Below, one piece after another: positions 20,810-31,810 of a stretch of 64,000 bases of DNA. The stretch is taken from positions 2,356,001 through 2,420,000 of the forward strand of contig OX439050.1 in the NCBI GenBank assembly GCA_949317995.1, written 5' to 3'. The notes under the pieces were generated by a model. The model was given only the letters and a program-made list of their open reading frames with translations, searched no databases and was not told the origin of the DNA. This DNA is from Acholoe squamosa (taxonomy: Eukaryota; Annelida; Polychaeta; Phyllodocida; Polynoidae). The position numbers and the translations under genes are program-made. Every line of letters starts with the position of its first letter. Position 1 is the stretch's first letter.

Positions 20810-20934
20810 AAACCATGGGTACATTGTCATAGGACCTTTTCCAGAAACTCATGACCGGCTCAAATATACATTGAACTAGGTTACAACATATAACACTACA
20901 CAGTACAGGACAACACACTCGTTGTGGTAACAGG

Positions 20935-22100
20935 CTAGGTTACGGCAGTCTTTAGCAACCTTGGACTGCGTCTAAGAGGTTTTGAGGCCTCTTTTATTGA
21001 CCTGGTATCCATAAGAGCCTTTTCCAAGGTCTTCTTAGCCTTAGAAGGACCTTCTCCTCTTATTTTTACCTGCGCCTGCCGAGACTTTTTGTATCTTCCC
21101 CTGTTTTCCGGATGTTACGACAGGGGGCACCACCCTCTTCGGGTCTGCAACCTTCCGTGGCCGCCCGGGTCCTCGCTTTCGGGTCGGTACCACTTCGAGT
21201 TGCTTAACACGACTCTGTTCCATTACTTCCAATAGACCATCGCCGTACATTTCAGTGGAGGTATCCCTCCCCCACCATGGGCGTAGTCTCGCTACATTTG
21301 ACTTGTAACATTTACCAAGCTGTGATTTAATAATCACTGTGCAATCACTAATAACCTGAGTTATAGTGAAAGGTCCATCCCAATTGCTGGCTAATTTCAG
21401 GTTGGCCAGAGGTTGGTGTAGACGCAGTACTCTATCCCCTAGATTAAAAAAATCTACCTTTTAGACCTGTGTCATAGCCAACTTTCTGCCAACGTGCAGT
21501 TTTCTGCAACTCGTCTCTAACCCTCTCATAGGCTTGTTTGAAATTATCCCGTAGGGATTCTACAAACATCACCTGGCAAGGGGTTTCCGGATTCATTCTT
21601 ATTACGCCAAACACTAAATCTGCTGGCATAATCAAATCCTCTCCAAAAACGAGGAGATTAGGAGAACAGTTTGTGCTCGAGTGTACAGTGCCATTATAAG
21701 CATGTACCACGAATTCACATTGTTCATCCCAATCATCCATCTGCTCATTTACTAGAGACTTCAATACTTGGATCAAAGTCCTATTGAATCTCTCTACCTG
21801 TCCATCACTCTGTGGCCTATAGGGATTAGTTCTTGTCTTGCAAATTGCCAGACAATTACACATCTCCTGCCACAGACTAGACTCAAATTCTCTGCCCTGG
21901 TCACTGTGTAACATGAGTGGGACACCTAGGTGCAACACCCACCCTTTTACAAAGGCCATAGCACAAGTAACAGCCTTATGATCCGGTAAAGGAAACACTC
22001 GGGTGTACTTGGTATAATAATCAGACACGACCATCATACACGTGTTGCCAGTAGGAGTGGGGGGAATCCCACTGATAATGTCAACAGCTATTCTAGTAAA
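20935..22100 (-). pseudogene. pol: E2 Pol, 3' part (integrase core and tail)
   Basis: Continues the integrase interrupted at 25036. It contains the core acidic boxes VSDYYTK (about 22010-22030), HSDQGRE (about 21895-21915) and QVERFNR (about 21785-21805), then WDGPFTITQV, an AT-hook-like KRGPGRPRK (about 21160-21185), and a last segment ending RRSPRLLKTAVT before TAG at 20935-20937. One frameshift lies at a T7 run near 21446-21455 and another near 21040-21060, after KNKRRR. Confidence 0.88.
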
Positions 22101-22230
22101 GGCATAAATAACAAATAGAGGTTCACGAGTTGATTCTAGGGGGAGATAAGAAGCATGAGGCCGTAGGCCGAGTGTCTTCTTATCTATCCCCCTAGAATCA
22201 ACGAGTGAACCTCTATTTGTTATGTATGGC
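22101..22230. repeat. Foldback inverted repeat at the edge of the Crypton-like insertion
   Basis: Arms 22108-22153 and 22176-22223 are almost perfectly complementary (two substitutions and one 2-bp indel), loop 22154-22175. Weaker pairing reaches 22101 and 22230 (GGCATAAATAAC against GTTATGTATGGC). The outer end coincides with the integrase break. It could be a small foldback element or the structured end of the recombinase element. Confidence 0.8.
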
Positions 22231-22792
22231 GTTTATACCAGGGTTTCCTCCATTTTTTTAAGTAATTACCTTATAAAATGACAAAATATCCGACCAAGCG
22301 ATACGTCTTGTTCGACCTCCTCCGCCATCTTTGTTTGCTTTCTCTCTGTTACGGACAGACACAAAAAGTTACGTTGACATTCTCCCCAAGGGACGCACTA
22401 TATACAGCGGCGGAGGTTTCATTTAACCACTGTAAAGTGAAGAAATATATTCCCGCCCTATGTTATAATGCATTGTAAATGATGTATTAGAAGAGAGAGA
22501 AGATATATATAACAAACAAAATATATTTATTTATTTAACAAAGTATAAGTGCTGTTTAAATAATTCAACAATGGTGTAAACAGAGGAAACAAATGATTTT
22601 CTTTTTTTCTTTCAACACAGAACAAGTATACCTCATCTTAGAGGCTTCAGAACAACAACTTTAATGTTTTACTTGTTAAGGTTAATAGTGAAACTGCAGT
22701 TGTCAAACTTAACATTTGAAAATAAAGCTGGTGTACTGCTTGAATTGTTCACATTGACAACATTTGTCTGCGAGAGGGTAGCATCATCTGAT
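22231..22792. other. 3' flank of the recombinase gene
   Basis: AT-rich with no gene. On the - strand, directly after the stop, the sequence still reads (in the frame lost through the 23-bp deletion) as a plausible ancestral C-terminus ending near 22675. Beyond that I see nothing specific. Confidence 0.4.
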
Positions 22793-24587
22793 CTACCTTG
22801 CGCTCCCTGGTGTGACATTGGTGACAGCTCCTGCGAGTCGAAGTGACATGTTTTCGTTCAGACTATCGGGGCATTTTGAGTAGAAATCAATTGATGATTC
22901 TGCCCGATGTCCTGTAACCGATTTAATGTCTTTTGCTGCAATCCCTTGGTCCCTCAGTTTGGTGATGCATGTTGCACGGATGCAGTGGTTTGTGTAGATC
23001 TTGCTTAATTTAGCATCAACGGATATACGACTCATGAACTTTCCAATCGTGTTAATTCCTACAGCTGATTTAGCATACCAAGAAGTTGACAACCTAAAGT
23101 TTTTTTTCTTTGGTGTCTGGAAGAAGTTATCGATTTCCATATGTAGCTTGGACAAATACAGCTTCAATGACTTCAATGGACAATTTTCTTCTCCAGTCCC
23201 ATACATGCGTTGTTCATGTTCCTTGTCATGATACGAAATGCTTTGGTGATTTTTTTCGAGTGGTTGATGGTCAAGGGTGGCATATTCCTTTCCATTGGAA
23301 TCTTTCACAAAGATTATGTGTTTTTTTTTGAGTTTGTGTAACCCTTCCCGGGCTCTTCTACCGAAATGTAGTACTAACTCGTAGAAAACCTTATTTTGAA
23401 GCTGTGTGGGATTATCATTCGAGAGAGTTTTAGTAGTGTACATTTTTTTTTCATCATCAGGTGTAATGGGGGGGTAGCTAGTAGAGACATCCAAACCTGC
23501 TTTTTTGTTTATTTTTATATGACCAATTAGGGTCTGGTTAGCTTGATTGAAGATGATATCGGCCATGATGTTAAATGGTACGTTGTATGGACTGCTGGTC
23601 AAGTCGCGATGAATAGCTCCTCGTACACATAACAGGCTTTTTTTGGAGTATTCCTGGCCATTCTTTTGTCGAACATTTGCATAGAATTTTCGGAGAAGTG
23701 GTGATAATATTTCAGGCATCATTTCTTCGAAAGCTGGATTTTCCCCCTCTTCAATAAGCCAATCTGGAAAATAAAATATATATTTTGTATTAAAGTTAAT
23801 AACTTGACACAAAATGTTATTTAAAATTTGATTTATATCTAAACAGGTACAGGTTCACTTCTACCATTTCTATTTAACTTCTGGTTACGTCTTTTGGGGA
23901 GAAGCGCTAACGTGGCGCCAATTTCGCTTGTAAAATATTAGCAGTAAACTTTCGCATATTCACCGGTACCAGGAACACACTTCCGATCATACCGTTTCTC
24001 CCCGAAAGGGTTCACGTTAACTTCTATATGTATATGCTGCCACCTAGCGGCTCATGTTTGAACTAAGATGATACACAGACCAGCGCGTGCCGGAACTACT
24101 TTCATGCGGCTGAGCGCTGTATATTGTTTGTTTACATACTTCAAAGCAATACGATGTGGAAATATATCTTACCTCGGAAAATTTTCACACCCCATTTGGT
24201 TTGTTGCAGAGTTTTCCCAGCTCGAGCTGCTGTCTCCATAGCATTGACATCTTCTTCTCGTAGATTACCAAATCTTTTCGATACAGGTTCATTTGCAACA
24301 TGTGGAATAGGCTCTACGGGAGGTTGTTCTTGTACCGGTACTTCAGGCAGGGGGAACTTTTCGAATTGGTCGTCTACGATGAGTTCTTGTATGAGTACAT
24401 CGCTATGTCGGAGGCTTCTCGTATTTACATCGTTCATTACTGTGCCGTCAGACAGGAGGGTTACAAAGTAAACATATGCACCTTCCAAACGTACATTGCT
24501 AATTAATCCTTGCACCCATTCTCCATTGTATACAACCTCTACAAATTCACCTTGTTTAAAGTTCGACTGCCAACTCGAAGAAGCCAT
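22793..24587 (-). CDS. Two-exon Crypton-like tyrosine recombinase (DUF3504/YR type) with Tudor-like N-terminus
   Basis: Exon 1 24587-24173 starts at ATG in AAGATGG. Donor CGAG|GTAAGA, intron 24172-23764 (409 bp), acceptor TTTTCCAG|ATTGG, exon 2 23763-22793; total 461 codons in one frame. Residues about 10-65 (EFVEVVYNGEWVQGLI, then LLSDGTVMN) have a Tudor/Agenet-like pattern. The rest resembles Crypton-derived recombinase domains as in ZMYM/QRICH1-type proteins. Catalytic residues are present: Arg in GRRAREGLH (about 275), H-x-x-R in NHCIRAT (about 396), His in GHRAES and Tyr in SIDFYSKC (about 433). Compared with the fragment at 20001-20333 it lacks 23 bp near its end, so the normal C-terminus is lost and it stops after VTPGSAR. 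Possible roles are a mobile Crypton enzyme or a domesticated one. Confidence 0.8.
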
Positions 24588-25035
24588 CTTGGCAGGAGAA
24601 GTGTAGAAATCTCTAGTGCGGGCGGTAAGAATCCAATCGATATTCATACGCCCATAAGGACCAAGGACAAAGTTCAACATGAACAATTGTATCGCGCTGC
24701 ACTACAGTCGGCGTTCCGTACGCAGTCAACATGACGGGGAATTTTTCGCTCGATTCGATTTTTATTTCTTCAATCCTGTTGAAACTACACTTTAAATCAT
24801 GGCAAATTAAAGGTAGGTGATAGATTATAATATCTAGATTCATCCTCTATTATCATTAAGCTTCTAATCGTATAGTTTTTTTATTATTGAATTAAATTCT
24901 TCGCTGTCAACTTGCTGTCACGTCGTCTCGTCTCCAGTGTCAATGTCCATTCAAATAGCGCGTACTATTCGAACGTCATTATCCGCTCCAGGCACCGTAA
25001 AATCGTGCAAGAATGTGATAACCATGGTATAACAA
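24588..25035. other. 5' flank of the recombinase gene
   Basis: Non-coding. It would hold the promoter for the - strand recombinase gene, but no clear TATA box or other motif is evident. The right border is the integrase junction near 25036. Confidence 0.35.
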
Positions 25036-26690
25036 ACCTTACACCAAACAGTTCTTGGGATAATGGCAGTTTGCCTAACCCGGGTCCTGGTTTGTTCTTA
25101 CAGCACTCGGGACAGGTCTCTACCCATCGGGTGAGATCTGTACTCATGCCGGGCCAATAGTATCGTCTGGTTAGACGTTCTAGAGACCGTTTCTTTCCAA
25201 AGTGTCCACTAGTTCTATGCCCGTGACAGAAATACATAATATCTCGTCGCATAGCACTAGGTATGACAACTTGCAAGGTTTTCTTCCTATTAGAATAGTT
25301 CTTCCATCGAAACAGAATACCATCCCGGACTTCCAGCTCGGCCCATTGAGCTAAGAATCGTCTCATCTCTCTGTTCTCCAATGACACTTCAGGTCTTGGA
25401 GGACAGACACCCTGATTAAGGAACTTAATCAAACGTGATGTGACTGCATCAGACTCCTGGAACTGTTGGATGGTCTCCAAGGACCAATTCAAGACATGTT
25501 CCGGATGGGTTTCGAAAGGAACTCGAACCCCTGCCAACACAGCATTGTGTGCTCCACAATCAGTGCAATCAGCATTTGCACATTTCCTCACTGGGATTCT
25601 AGACAAAGCATCTGCATTCAAATGCTTTGCCCCGGCTCGGTGTTCAATCTGGCTGTGATTTAGACCGAATTCGGATAGGTGCGCCAACCAGCGACCTATC
25701 ATCCCCTCTGCATCTTTGAAGTTCAATAACCATCTGAGGGAAGAGTGATCAGTCCGTAGAGTGAAATCACTTCCCCACAAAAAGTGCTTGAACTTCTTCG
25801 TATAGACCACCACAGCCAACAACTCATGTTAAGTGGTACAATAGTTTCTTTGAGATTTACTCAACGTGTTACTAGCGAAGGCTATAGGAACTTCAACCCC
25901 ATCCTGGACCTGAGAAAGGGCGGCTCCTATGCTTTCGTTACTAGCATCAGTATCTAGAATGAAATGAACATTCTCCGTAGGGTAATTCAACACAGGTGTA
26001 CTTGCAAACAGACCCTTTATTTTCATAAAGGCCTTGTCTTGCTCGGATCCCCAAGGGAACCGTTCTTTTCTCACTCCGGGTGTCCAGTGGGACAAACTCT
26101 GGATAGGAAAGGCAACCCTTGAATATCCTGCGATAAAGTCCCGGTAATAGGAACAGAATCCGAGGAAGGATCTAACTTCTTTCGCATTTGTGGGTGCCTG
26201 CCAATTTGACACGACATCCAGTTTCTCCGGATCGGCTTTAATCCCTTCATTCGAGATTATTCGCCCCAAGTAATTAATAGATCTTTTAAAAAGATCGCAT
26301 TTCTTGGGCTTCAGCTTCAAACCATTAGTTATGATCCTTTCCAGAACCATACCTAAATTTTCCAAGCATTCCTCGTATGTCTTCCCAAAGACAATCACAT
26401 CATCTAGATAGACGAGACATTTCTTCCATAATAGGTCACTTAATAAAGTTTCCATCATGGCTTCAAATGTCGCCGGTGCATTGCACAATCTAAAAGGCAT
26501 CACATTATATTGGAATAACCCAACATGACTGGAAAAGGCCGTCTTCTCCATGTCTTTCGGATGCATACCCACTTGCCAGTACCCGGATTGTAAGTCTAGA
26601 GAGCAATACCATTGCTTACCTCCAAGGGAGTCTATAGTCTCATCAATCCGTGGTAAGGGATATGAATTCTTCTTGGTCATACCATTCTAA
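25036..26690 (-). pseudogene. pol: E2 Pol, 5' part (RT, RNase H, integrase zinc domain)
   Basis: Starts abruptly inside RT at NGMTKKNSYPLPRIDE because the protease and first RT boxes are deleted. Visible: LDLQSGYWQVG, CLVYLDDVIVFG (about 26395-26425), RNase H LDTDASNES (about 25945-25970), RTDHSSLRW, the integrase zinc domain with CHGHRTSGHFG and CPECC (to about 25095), then the break near 25036. TAA at 25829-25831 replaces the conserved Lys after NYCTT; the next codon is also changed. A Gly to Arg change (PFRLCNAP for PFGLCNAP) hits a conserved RT box. Confidence 0.92.
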
Positions 26691-28784
26691 ACAGAACACT
26701 TTGGCAGATTCCTTAGGTTTCTGCGTTCTTTTAGTGAACGTCAGCCAAGGATCTTCTCCAACTATATTCCCGTATAAATATGAAGCAATCTCTATGAGTT
26801 CATCATATTTCATATGAGCCGAGAGTCCTACAATTTGGGAATCTCTCCATTGTTCCACGGCTCCTTTCCCGTCGCCTTCCTTTAACCAGCATACTAGATA
26901 AGGGAGAGCTTCCGCTTTGCCCCATCCATTGCAGTTAAAGACATCCGCGCAGCCTTGATACTCCTCCTTCCAAGGATTCTTGGCATTAAAGGGGGTAGGT
27001 ATCTTAGCTACTCTACGAGCCGTATTCGTGGATCCAGTAAGGGTTAAACCCCTACTCCATTCCATGATCTCCGTATCGTCCAGACCTTGATTGTAACAAT
27101 CAACACCTAAGTTAGCAATCGCTGCATTAGAGTCATGCAGCACTTGTAACCCTGGAGAAAGAGATACTCGGCGACTGAGTCTCTTTTTCCTTGGAGGATT
27201 CGTACCATAAGTACCTCCAAAGCCTCCGGGTGGTGGTCCTCCTCCACCCCCTCATCCCCCTGTTCCGTATGGAGGCACCTGCGAGAAGGTGTATCCGCCG
27301 GTTTGAGGAGTTGGCCCTGGATTATTGGTGGATTGTGTGTTTCCACCAAAGCTAAAGGAACCACTATTGGAATTAGTGTTTCCTCCTGTTCCATGTGACT
27401 GATTTCCATCATTGAAACCAGTCCCACTGGCAGAGGGTCTGCTTCTGGAACCATCTCCTGAGGGTCCGGATCCTTGATCACATCCGGATTGCCCCCCAGC
27501 TGTACTAGAATTCCCGGATGTTCGTCCGGTTGTTCCTCCGGACATGTTCCGGGTGTTACTATTGGACGGATTTGTTCCTGATTGGGACTGTTTCCATCCA
27601 AACTGGGCATACGGGCCATTTGGTCCCCCTAAAGGTGACTGTTGTGGCCATCCGCCGTCAAAGGTGGAGGTTCTTGCTGAGTGGTTTTGTTTAGTTCCAC
27701 TCGCAGAGTCACCCCCACTATTTCCCGTACCTAAACCAAGAGGTTTCGAGGTATTATCCATGAATCTAACCTGATGGCTCTTTACTCCTTCGTAACGAGG
27801 TACAGTTGTCTCTGTTACCCCGTCATCGCCCCTCAAAGAGTTCATCTGGTTACTCGTCGTGTTTAGGGCAATTCCTGAAACAGTGAAGTCTGATTCAAGA
27901 GTGCCTGCTGCACGACCAGTATCTTCTAGATACTTTGACATCTGGATAGCTTTAGCTTCCAGTTCGGAATAATCATCCATCATTTTTGTTTGTTTGGCAG
28001 CCAAATCTGTGGATTCACGTATCCATTGACCTTTGAGTTTTTCATGCTCTTCGGTTTGTTTTTGATACGTTTTCCGTGCATCCTTGAAGGCTGATTCAAT
28101 TTTCATCAGCTCTTCTTGATACTTGCCATGGGCCGATTGAGTTGAATTTAACTCCTGTTTAGTTCTATTCAACTCATCACATGAGGCTCTGTATTCCAGA
28201 TCCGCCGTGTATAGTGCATCACGATACTGTTCATGCTGGAGTTGGAAATCTTGTTTTTCCTTCTCCATTTGATCCAATAACAATCGTTGTTGGCATCTAC
28301 AACTTTGATCGTAATCAAGACGTTCTGATATCAACTGTTTGTTTTCAGTCAGAATTTTGTCTCGAGTTCCGGTCAGTATAATAAGGTCCTTTTGGATCTT
28401 CTCGTATTCAGCTCTCATGTCTTCAAGCTCGTCCATTTTGTTCTTTTCGAATCCACATTTTTTATGTTTAATTCGAGAACTATATAGAGTTTCAAACATA
28501 CCTGCACTAGGTTTTGGTACCTCAAATGGCAGTTTACCAAATTGAGCAGTAGTTTTATGCATAGGTGCAGGTTTCAAAGTACCTCCTGGCATGAATAAGG
28601 AGTCCCCAAATTCATCCAGTTCATCATGTAAGTTTTTTCTTACATCCTCTAACCCATCAGGGTAGTGTTCCAGTGGATCTCTCCACTCCGTTCCTTGGGG
28701 TGGTGACTTGATTTCACCATCCTCCATCGGGGAGTTTAGCTCATGATTTGGGCCATTTCCCCTAACTGGGCTCAGCTCAGTCAT
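26643..28784 (-). pseudogene. gag: E2 Gag (full N-terminus, one stop, C-terminus deleted)
   Basis: Starts with ATG 28784, 42 bp from the LTR. Residues about 100-300 are a long coiled coil (EKIQKDLIILTGTRDKIL and following heptads). Next is a Gly/Ser/Asn-rich linker, then the capsid segment (CYNQGLDDTEIMEW, NPWKEEYQGCADVFNCNGW, KRTQKPKESAKVF). An in-frame TGA at 27252-27254 falls in the Gly run; the same frame continues after it. At about 26690 the capsid coding is fused to the middle of RT, removing the rest of Gag, the zinc knuckle, the protease and the start of RT (about 2.1 kb judging by E1). Confidence 0.88.
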
Positions 28785-28815
28785 TTCTGACTGCGCTTAC
28801 CCGAAAACCAACTGG

Positions 28816-28826
28816 TCACAGCACCA
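28816..28826 (-). promoter_or_regulatory. E2 primer-binding site (tRNA-His type)
   Basis: On the element strand TGGTGCTGTGA begins one base after the LTR. It equals the complement of a tRNA-His 3' end (TCACGGCACCA) with one change; E3 has the exact match TGGTGCCGTGA. Confidence 0.7.
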
Positions 28827-28827
28827 G

Positions 28828-29242
28828 TGTAATAGTTCGTCTCGTTAAGTTAGATTAAATCATAACGAAGAGAGAGAAAAGTTTCCGGGTAGGCAACCGA
28901 GCTTTTATTTCATAGCTTACGTTACATACGATCACAGCCTCAGAGGACTATATGCTACTAGGGCATTCGGTTACCCTTCCGTGTAACGACCTGGTTGAGC
29001 AGTGGGTCAAACCACTACTGAAGAACATGGGGGTAGAACCAGCCTTATATAGGGGAAAAGCCCGCAAAACTCAGACCGCCACATGACGTGTGGCGGATGA
29101 GTGGTAGGCCCCCTGGTGTAATGGATACGAACCCAGAGGCAGGTGCTGCCACCTGCCATCCGGACTCCCCCACTACACCCGAAGACCTAGGTCTGAGTCC
29201 CACGGGTACATGAACGTAAAGTGTAAACACCATACCCCTACA
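28828..29242 (-). repeat. E2 5' LTR (415 bp)
   Basis: Matches 15559-15974 along its whole length. TG...CA ends, TATA box TATATAAGG on the element strand near 29045. Flanked outside by ACAC (29243-29246), the target duplication. Confidence 0.93.
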
Positions 29243-29246
29243 ACAC

Positions 29247-29665
29247 TAATATCTCAACAAAGATTTAGGCTTTGAGTACTGTATGTTGACTCATTGCTGC
29301 TTTTATGAAGCATTCTCTCAGCCTTAGTAAGTCCCCTCCACTTGAAAAGAATTTATGAATGTCCACTCTTTATGTCTCCTTATGTAGAATTTGGTGATGC
29401 TTTTTGCTCAATGTGCTAAACATCTGTAAAGGCATTGTGTCCCAGACGTCATTCCCCAGCACTCAGTTCCCAGGTCCAGTGCTGTTCTACTAAACACAAC
29501 AGGATAACACAATATATTTCTACATAAAACAGAGTGATTTGGCAGCTGAATGGACCTGAATAGAGCCTCTATTTTGGTAGTAAATCAGCATGAGGGAGCC
29601 TTGATCACCATTCTCCCCTTCCATTGTCCCCTTGTGGGCATGGGTACGACTGATATCATTCATGT

Positions 29666-29697
<32 letters not shown>

Positions 29698-29870
29698 GGT
29701 GTAACCGGCAAATTGGGGACACTGTTGCACACTCCTCCAAAGCGGGGACATTCCTACATTCACCCAGCTTTCACTTAATTCGTGTTCAATTTAGAGCACA
29801 AGTCCATTCTAGCTCCCATTAAACAGTAAACAGTTATAGTGCAAAATACCAAACTGGCCTCTGATGCTCC
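29247..29870. other. Host spacer with (CA)n microsatellite
   Basis: Between the E2 and E4 target duplications. No gene recognised. A CA dinucleotide run of about 28 bp is at 29666-29693. The last four bases (CTCC) are the E4 target site. Confidence 0.8.
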
Positions 29871-31060
29871 TATCATATACCATTTTATTATTCCATAAAT
29901 TGTAACATATTATTGTATTAATCAAAGAATATATAAGAAATTAATACATAGGTTGGTTATAAGAGCTATAAGAGCGCTCAAACTTTATATAAGAGTGTTC
30001 ATGCTCCACTGCACACCAGCTATATCAAATATACATAAGTTACATCACCAAAGGAACCGACCTCATGGTCCACTGCATAATATAATGCTTTTAAGGGTCT
30101 AAGTGACCAACCTCATGGTCCAGTGCACAATTTAATAACTTGTAAGTAAATGCAACCGGCCGTCACGGGTGCCTGGGCACCACTGACGTCGTCATGGGTG
30201 TCTGAGCACCCAAACACTGAACAATAGCTTACATAAGTCACAACGCCTATTATTAAGGAAGTTACACCATGTAGACTAATTCAACCTCAGAATGCGCTAC
30301 AGACGAACCAGCGCAAGTTACGCGCCTGGGAAGCGGGCATTGGTAACTTGACATATTCAAATCCGCACACTGAAGTGGCAGTACCGACCAAGACAATGGG
30401 GGACATGGCGGCGTCCATGGGGGTCCTTTGTGCACCCAGTGACACATGAAAGACTCCCCTCAAACAATTGCAGAGTTAGGCAGATGCCACTGGCTCCAGT
30501 CAGTCTGAGGAGCAAAGCCAAGAAATGGTACAAATAGCACTGGCTGCTCCTCCTAGAAATCAGAATCACCAGAACCACCCTAGAGGTAACATCTCCAGTC
30601 ATCACTCCTGCTACCTGCTATAGCTCTACACTATGGTTAGACTATGCCAGACAGGCATAGGGCTGAACCACTAGTGGCCAGAGGCTATCTCATACAAGAC
30701 ATCTACCAGAGGGTAAAGTTATACATTATTATATTATTCCTCTAAGCAGCAGGTCAGGAGCTAGGTGTGGGAACCCACCTAGAACTATACTGGACATTGT
30801 ATTATTATTATTACCTCACAGGTGGAGTGGAACAGAACATTATACTTTATAAACACTTGTATATTTACTGTATGTGGAAATTACCTGCATATTAACATAT
30901 GTGTGATTGATATTTCATACATGTTGCCTAAAGCTGAATAAACCAGTGATAACTGGAAATAACACAATTTATAAGAGCTTGATGATTTTACACTATATAC
31001 CACTAGTCATATGATATTTCTCATATGACAACTTGATCATGCACAATTACTAGTATGACA
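29871..31060 (+). repeat. E4 5' LTR (1190 bp)
   Basis: Near-identical to the right LTR except that it lacks two blocks present there (about 115 bp and about 50 bp). TATA box TTTATATAAGAG at 29983-29994. Ends AGTATGACA; a candidate primer site TGGTGGAGAAC follows from 31064, which I cannot assign to a tRNA. Confidence 0.92.
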
Positions 31061-31218
31061 AAGTGGTGGAGAACATCCTACTAAGATCCCAAATCTCACA
31101 AGCTCATTAAAAATTAAGCTGGCAACATCACTAAAAACAATCACACACACAGCAAATCCCACTCCACCCACCCAGTGACCTTGACACCATGTTCAATAAG
31201 GTCACCAGTGAGATCACC

Positions 31219-31440
31219 CACATATCAGTGAGGTCTCCCACACACGTCAGTGAGGTCTCCCACACATCAGTGAGGTCTCCCACACGTCAGTGAGGTCTCC
31301 CACACGTCAGTGAGGTCTCCCGCACGTCAGTGAGGTCTCCCGCATGTCAGTGAGGTCTCCCACACGTCAGTGAGGTCTCCCACACGTTAGTGAGGTCTCC
31401 CACACGTCAGTAAGGTCTCCCACACGTCAGTGAGGTCTCC
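31219..31440 (+). repeat. Eleven 20-bp repeats in the E4 leader
   Basis: Unit CACACGTCAGTGAGGTCTCC repeated 11 times with few changes, between the primer site and gag. Most units carry CACGTCAG (complement CTGACGTG, a CRE-like half site). The position is the same as that of the repeated insulator of Drosophila gypsy. A Ser/Thr/Pro-rich open stretch follows to about 31815 and may be displaced N-terminal Gag or leader. Confidence 0.9.
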
Positions 31441-31810
31441 CCACACATCAAGTTCTTATCAGTCAAGCTGGCAGAACAACACAAGAAGACCTTACGTAGT
31501 CAGGGACCTGCTGAAGAGGTCTCCCTTCCACCTAGATCTAGGAGACCCACAGCGGGCAACTCAGCCTCCAATACGGCAGACCCACACTCAGTAGACCCCA
31601 CACCACCCACCCTGTCTACTCAGGGTACAACCAGTTCTCAGGGATCCAACATCTCCCAGGGATCTCTACAGGACGCCCAACTGACGCTATCTACCTCTGG
31701 GGAAGAAGGATCTGCCTCGGGGGGCGGATCCATACCCTCATCTAGATCTTCCACCCCAGCACCTGCCTCTGTACCAATCCTCCAGAGACACATCTCCCAC
31801 ACCCTCCACC

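Larger units (their letters stand above)
22101..25035 (-). mobile_element. Crypton-like tyrosine-recombinase element inserted in E2 integrase
   Basis: Integrase coding sequence stops at about 25036 (after LFGVRF) and resumes at about 22100 (TRIAVDIISG), so everything between was inserted. AAA flanks both junctions and may be a short duplication. Inside the right edge and just inside the foldback are similar inverted ends: TTATACCAGGGTTTCCT (22233-22249) and, on the other strand at about 25033, TTATACCATGGTTATCA (13 of 17 identical). It carries one two-exon recombinase gene. The rest (22231-22792 and 24588-25035) is non-coding flank. Confidence 0.75.
15471..29242 (-). mobile_element. E2: degenerate Ty3/gypsy element with ORF3, nested insertions
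   Basis: The element reads on the - strand. It has an LTR at each end starting TG and ending CA, the target duplication ACAC (15467-15470 and 29243-29246), a tRNA-His-type primer site, a polypurine tract by the left LTR, gag, pol and ORF3. It is inactive: gag has an in-frame stop, gag is joined directly to mid-RT by a deletion, pol has a stop and frameshifts, a Crypton-like element splits integrase, and ORF3 lacks its zinc fingers. Confidence 0.93.

Noticed and set aside
29550-29822. Open frames across the (CA)n run
   Set aside because: Microsatellite-driven, no homology, flanks non-coding.
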